Positions 61,316-64,000 of a DNA stretch of 64,000 nucleotides are shown here, in pieces; the stretch's first letter is position 1, and the number at the start of each line of letters is the position of its first letter. A program made the translations under genes and the position numbers. The notes below the pieces were generated by a model. It searched no databases and was not told where the DNA came from. It was given only the letters and a program-made list of their open reading frames with translations. Source of the DNA: Streptomyces sp. I6 (GTDB lineage Bacteria; Actinomycetota; Actinomycetes; Streptomycetales; Streptomycetaceae); the NCBI GenBank assembly GCA_003725745.1, contig RHDP01000001.1, forward strand, positions 3,735,001-3,799,000. The letters are read 5' to 3'.

Positions 61316-62008
61316 ATGGCGGGCCGGGACTGCCTGGTCACCAACGACTGGATCTGCGGCGAGTACCTCCGCTCCCGCAGCCAGGAACTGGTCGACGCCA
61401 CGGCGCAGCACGTCCAGATCACGGTCGCCTCGGTCGCGATCGGACTCGTCGTGGCCATTCCGCTGGCGCTTGTCGCGCGCGGCCGTCCCCGGCTCGCCGG
61501 CCCGGTCCTGGGGCTGACGACGGTGCTCTACACGATCCCGTCGCTCGCCATGTTCTCGCTGCTGTTGCCCTTCTTCGGCCTTTCCGCCGCCCTGGTGGTC
61601 ACGGGCCTGGTGCTCTACTCGCTGACCATCCTGGTGCGGAACACCGTGGCCGGGCTGGAGGCGGTCCCCGCGGAGACCCGTGAGGCCGCCCGCGGCATGG
61701 GGTACGGACCGGTCCGGATGCTGTGGGAGGTCGAGCTTCCGCTCGCGCTGCCCGCCGTGATGGCCGGGCTGCGGATCGCGACCGTCTCCACGGTCGCGCT
61801 CACCACCGTCGGATCGATCGTCGGCCGCGGCGGTCTCGGCAATCTCATCGAGGACGCGCTGCCCAGCTTCTTCAAGGCACAGGTGCTGACCGCCTCGGTG
61901 CTCTGCGTGCTCCTCGCGGTCGCCGCGGACCTGCTGCTGCTCGGGGTGCAGCGGCTGCTCACGCCCTGGACCCGCATACGTGCGGCCGGAAGCCTGGAGG
62001 CCCACTGA
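61316..62008 (+). CDS. Quaternary-amine ABC transporter permease 1 (OpuCB-like)
   Basis: 230 residues from ATG 61316 after GGGGAG. Five or six helices, with the coupling loop EAARGMGYGPVRMLWEVELP and STVGSIVGRGGLG-like region (TTVGSIVGRGGLGNLIEDAL). It pairs with the second permease. Stop and next start overlap in TGATG. Confidence 0.94.
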   Translation: MAGRDCLVTNDWICGEYLRSRSQELVDATAQHVQITVASVAIGLVVAIPLALVARGRPRLAGPVLGLTTVLYTIPSLAMFSLLLPFFGLSAALVVTGLVLYSLTILVRNTVAGLEAVPAETREAARGMGYGPVRMLWEVELPLALPAVMAGLRIATVSTVALTTVGSIVGRGGLGNLIEDALPSFFKAQVLTASVLCVLLAVAADLLLLGVQRLLTPWTRIRAAGSLEAH

Positions 62009-62676
62009 TGGACGTGCCGGCCAGGACCTGGGCATGGCTCACCAACGGCGCCAACTGGTCCGGGGAGGGCGGAGTCTGGCACCGGCTGGGCGAGCATCTG
62101 TATGTCAGCGGGGTCGCCCTGGCCCTGGCCTGTGCGGTCGCCCTGCCCGTCGCGCTCTGGCTGGGGCACACCGGACGCGGCGGCGCCCTGGCCGTGAACA
62201 TCTCGAACGTGGGGCGGGCCGTTCCCGTGTTCGCGGTGCTCGCGCTGTTCATGGTCACGCCGCTGCGCGGTGCGGGATACGTCCCGACGATCATCGCCCT
62301 GGTCCTGTTCGCCGTGCCGCCACTGCTCACCAACGCCTATGTGGGCATGCGCGAGGTGGACCGGTCGGTGGTCGAGGCGGCGCGGGGCATGGGGATGTCG
62401 GGCGGGCAGCTGTTCGTCCGGGTGGAACTGCCCCTCGCCTATCCGATGGCCATGACCGGGCTGCGGTCCGCCGCGGTCCAGGTGGTCGCCACGGCGACGA
62501 TCGCGGCGATGGTCGGGCAGGGCGGCCTCGGCCGCATCATCACGGCCGGGTTCAACACGTACGACACACCGCAAGTGGTCGCGGGCGCCCTGCTCGTGGC
62601 CGGGCTCGCCCTCCTGGTGGAGTCCGTGCTCGTTGCGGTGGACCGCATGGTCGGTCCCCTTCGGAGGACCGTGTGA
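62008..62676 (+). CDS. Quaternary-amine ABC transporter permease 2 (OpuCD-like)
   Basis: 222 residues from ATG 62008, translationally coupled to permease 1. The coupling loop is EAARGMGMSGGQLFVRVELP and the end has AAMVGQGGLGRIITAGF. It forms the heteromeric channel with permease 1. Confidence 0.94.
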   Translation: MDVPARTWAWLTNGANWSGEGGVWHRLGEHLYVSGVALALACAVALPVALWLGHTGRGGALAVNISNVGRAVPVFAVLALFMVTPLRGAGYVPTIIALVLFAVPPLLTNAYVGMREVDRSVVEAARGMGMSGGQLFVRVELPLAYPMAMTGLRSAAVQVVATATIAAMVGQGGLGRIITAGFNTYDTPQVVAGALLVAGLALLVESVLVAVDRMVGPLRRTV

Positions 62677-62704
62677 CGACTCACTCCTTGGATGGTGAAC
62701 CTTG

Positions 62705-63691
62705 ATGGCCAAGACCTCGCGCCTCGCGGGAGCGGTACTGGGCGCCATGGCTCTGGCGGGCTCGCTCGCCGGCTGCGGTGGTGACAGCCTGGAGCAGGAC
62801 AAGAGCGGTACCGGCGCCTCGGGCGGCGCGAGCGCCGGGGGCAAGGGCTCCCTGGTGGTCGGGGCGGCGGCCTTCACCGAGTCCAAGGTGCTCGCCGAAC
62901 TCTACGCCCAGGTGCTGCGCGACGCCGGATACGACGCCTCCGTCACCACGGTGAAGAACCGCGAGTTGTACGAACCGTCCCTGGAGAAGGGCGAGATCGA
63001 CGTCGTACCGGAATACGCGGCCACGATCGCCGAATTCCTCAACGCCAAGGCGAACGGCCCGAAGGCCCCCGAGGAGAAGCCCGTCGCGTCCAGCGATGTC
63101 GGTGCCACGGTGGCCGCCCTGGAGAAGCTCGCGACCCCCCGTGGTCTGAAGGTGCTGCCCCCCGGGGAGGCGGTCGACCAGAACGCGTTCGCGGTGAGCA
63201 GGGAATTCGCCGAGAAGAACAACCTCACGTCCCTTTCCGATCTCGGGCGGTCGAAGATCAGGGTCAGGATCGCGGCCGGGGACGAGTGCGAGGTGCGCCC
63301 GTTCTGCGCGCCGGGGCTGAAGAAGACGTACGGCATCGACGTCGCGGGGGTCGACCCGAAGGGCGTCGGAACCCCGCAGGCCAAACAGGCGGTCAAGGAC
63401 GGCGAGGACCAACTGGTCCTGACCACCACGACCGACGCCACGCTGGAGAGTTTCGGTCTGGTGCTGCTGGAGGACGACAGGAAGCTCCAGAACGCCGACA
63501 ACGTGCTGCCCGTGGTCAACGCCGAGGACGCCGGATCACCGGAGATAGCCGACGCGCTCGGCAAAATCACCCGGGCGCTGACGACCGAGGACCTGGTCGA
63601 GCTGAACCGGAAGGTCGACGCCGAGCGGGCGAAGCCCCAGGAGGTGGCGAAGGAGTACCTGGTGTCCAAAGGGCTGCTGGTGAAGCGGTGA
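62705..63691 (+). CDS. Glycine betaine/choline-type substrate-binding lipoprotein (OpuCC/OsmF-like)
   Basis: 328 residues from ATG 62705 (TTG 62702 adjacent). The signal peptide ends in SLAGC (lipobox), then a Gly/Ser linker and the OpuAC-type domain: GAAAFTESKVLAELYAQVLR, KGEIDVVPEYAATIAEFLN and an ADNVLPVV segment. It captures the solute outside the membrane and delivers it to the two permeases. Aromatic-cage residues cannot be set with confidence, so the ligand is open. Confidence 0.93.
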   Translation: MAKTSRLAGAVLGAMALAGSLAGCGGDSLEQDKSGTGASGGASAGGKGSLVVGAAAFTESKVLAELYAQVLRDAGYDASVTTVKNRELYEPSLEKGEIDVVPEYAATIAEFLNAKANGPKAPEEKPVASSDVGATVAALEKLATPRGLKVLPPGEAVDQNAFAVSREFAEKNNLTSLSDLGRSKIRVRIAAGDECEVRPFCAPGLKKTYGIDVAGVDPKGVGTPQAKQAVKDGEDQLVLTTTTDATLESFGLVLLEDDRKLQNADNVLPVVNAEDAGSPEIADALGKITRALTTEDLVELNRKVDAERAKPQEVAKEYLVSKGLLVKR

Positions 63692-63802
63692 CCCTTCCGG
63701 CAGGCTCTGCCTCCCGGGGGACGGCAGCGGTCGCGGCACCGGCCGGACCGTCAGTCCCGGGCGGGCCGGCCCGCGGCGCCTGAACCGTGGGCCGGAAGGG
63801 AC

Positions 63803-63870
63803 TTCCGCACCCCTCGCCGGTTCGCGCCGGGCCCGGGCCCCTGAGGCGCGAACCGGCGAGGGGTGCGGAA
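63803..63870. terminator. Perfect 26-bp hairpin after the ABC operon
   Basis: TTCCGCACCCCTCGCCGGTT (+6) at 63803-63828 is exactly complementary to 63845-63870, with a 16-nt loop that itself contains GGGCCCGGGCCC. It is the longest perfect stem in the window and ends the operon. Confidence 0.9.
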
Positions 63871-63969
63871 TGAGGGGCCCCCGGTACCTCGAAAGCGAGG
63901 TGTCTCCGATGCGAAGAGATTGCCGGTCCGACCCCCCAATCGTCACCTACGCACGGTAAATTTCAGGCC

Positions 63970-64000
63970 ATGCCACGTGGACGCCACCGCCATTCCCCAC
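63970..64000 (+). CDS. 5' end of a gene cut by the window edge
   Basis: Ten codons, MPRGRHRHSP, follow an AT-rich TAAATTT that may be a -10 box (63956-63962). The Arg/His-rich start resembles membrane or secreted hypothetical proteins of Streptomyces, but nothing more can be said. Confidence 0.5.
   Translation, partial: MPRGRHRHSP

Overview
This 64 kb window is chromosomal DNA of a Streptomyces-like actinomycete. The evidence is very high G+C with strong GC3 bias, GTG/TTG starts, leaderless promoters, a bldG locus, a thymidylate kinase fused to a membrane transporter, and DUF397/DUF5753 and DUF6233 families. The gene order recalls the S. coelicolor bldG-topA and ftsH-fol segments; this is from memory and unchecked.

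Layout. (1) 1-2600: the 3' half of a Tad/Flp pilus cluster (TadB, TadC, DUF4244 pilin-like, two TadE/G-like). (2) 2400-6190: a DEAD/DEAH helicase with a TTA codon, divergent from bldG and its RsbW-like partner. (3) 6375-21900: H+-pyrophosphatase, lipoprotein, methyltransferase, topA, tmk fusion, DNA polymerase III delta' and a secreted hydrolase. (4) 22040-30650: tRNA-Thr(CGT), then a strain-variable-looking block (DUF6233, an NB-ARC/TPR protein, a family A DNA polymerase, an acetyltransferase, DUF2786). (5) 31347-33203: a Zur-box-controlled zinc-sparing operon (rpmG, L31 type B, CobW-like, S18). (6) 34085-36551: a WhiJ-type regulatory trio (DUF397, RsbW-like ATPase, HTH-DUF5753) sharing a 29-bp motif. 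(7) 36630-46876: aldehyde dehydrogenase, glutamate decarboxylase with a ClC transporter, YbjQ, DedA, ThrE, Ppa, DacB. (8) 47156-58382: metalloprotease, tilS, hpt, ftsH, folE, the folP-folB-folK operon and an MprF-like gene. (9) 58530-64000: a membrane esterase and an OpuC-type quaternary-amine ABC transporter.

Quality caveat. At least 16 conserved genes, several essential in relatives (topA, tmk, tilS), are interrupted, nearly always by what reads as one missing base in or beside a G or C run. The uniform direction and the essential targets point to base-calling or assembly errors rather than real pseudogenes. I annotate such genes as single features and give the break points. Intergenic spaces carry many different short GC-rich tandem repeats.
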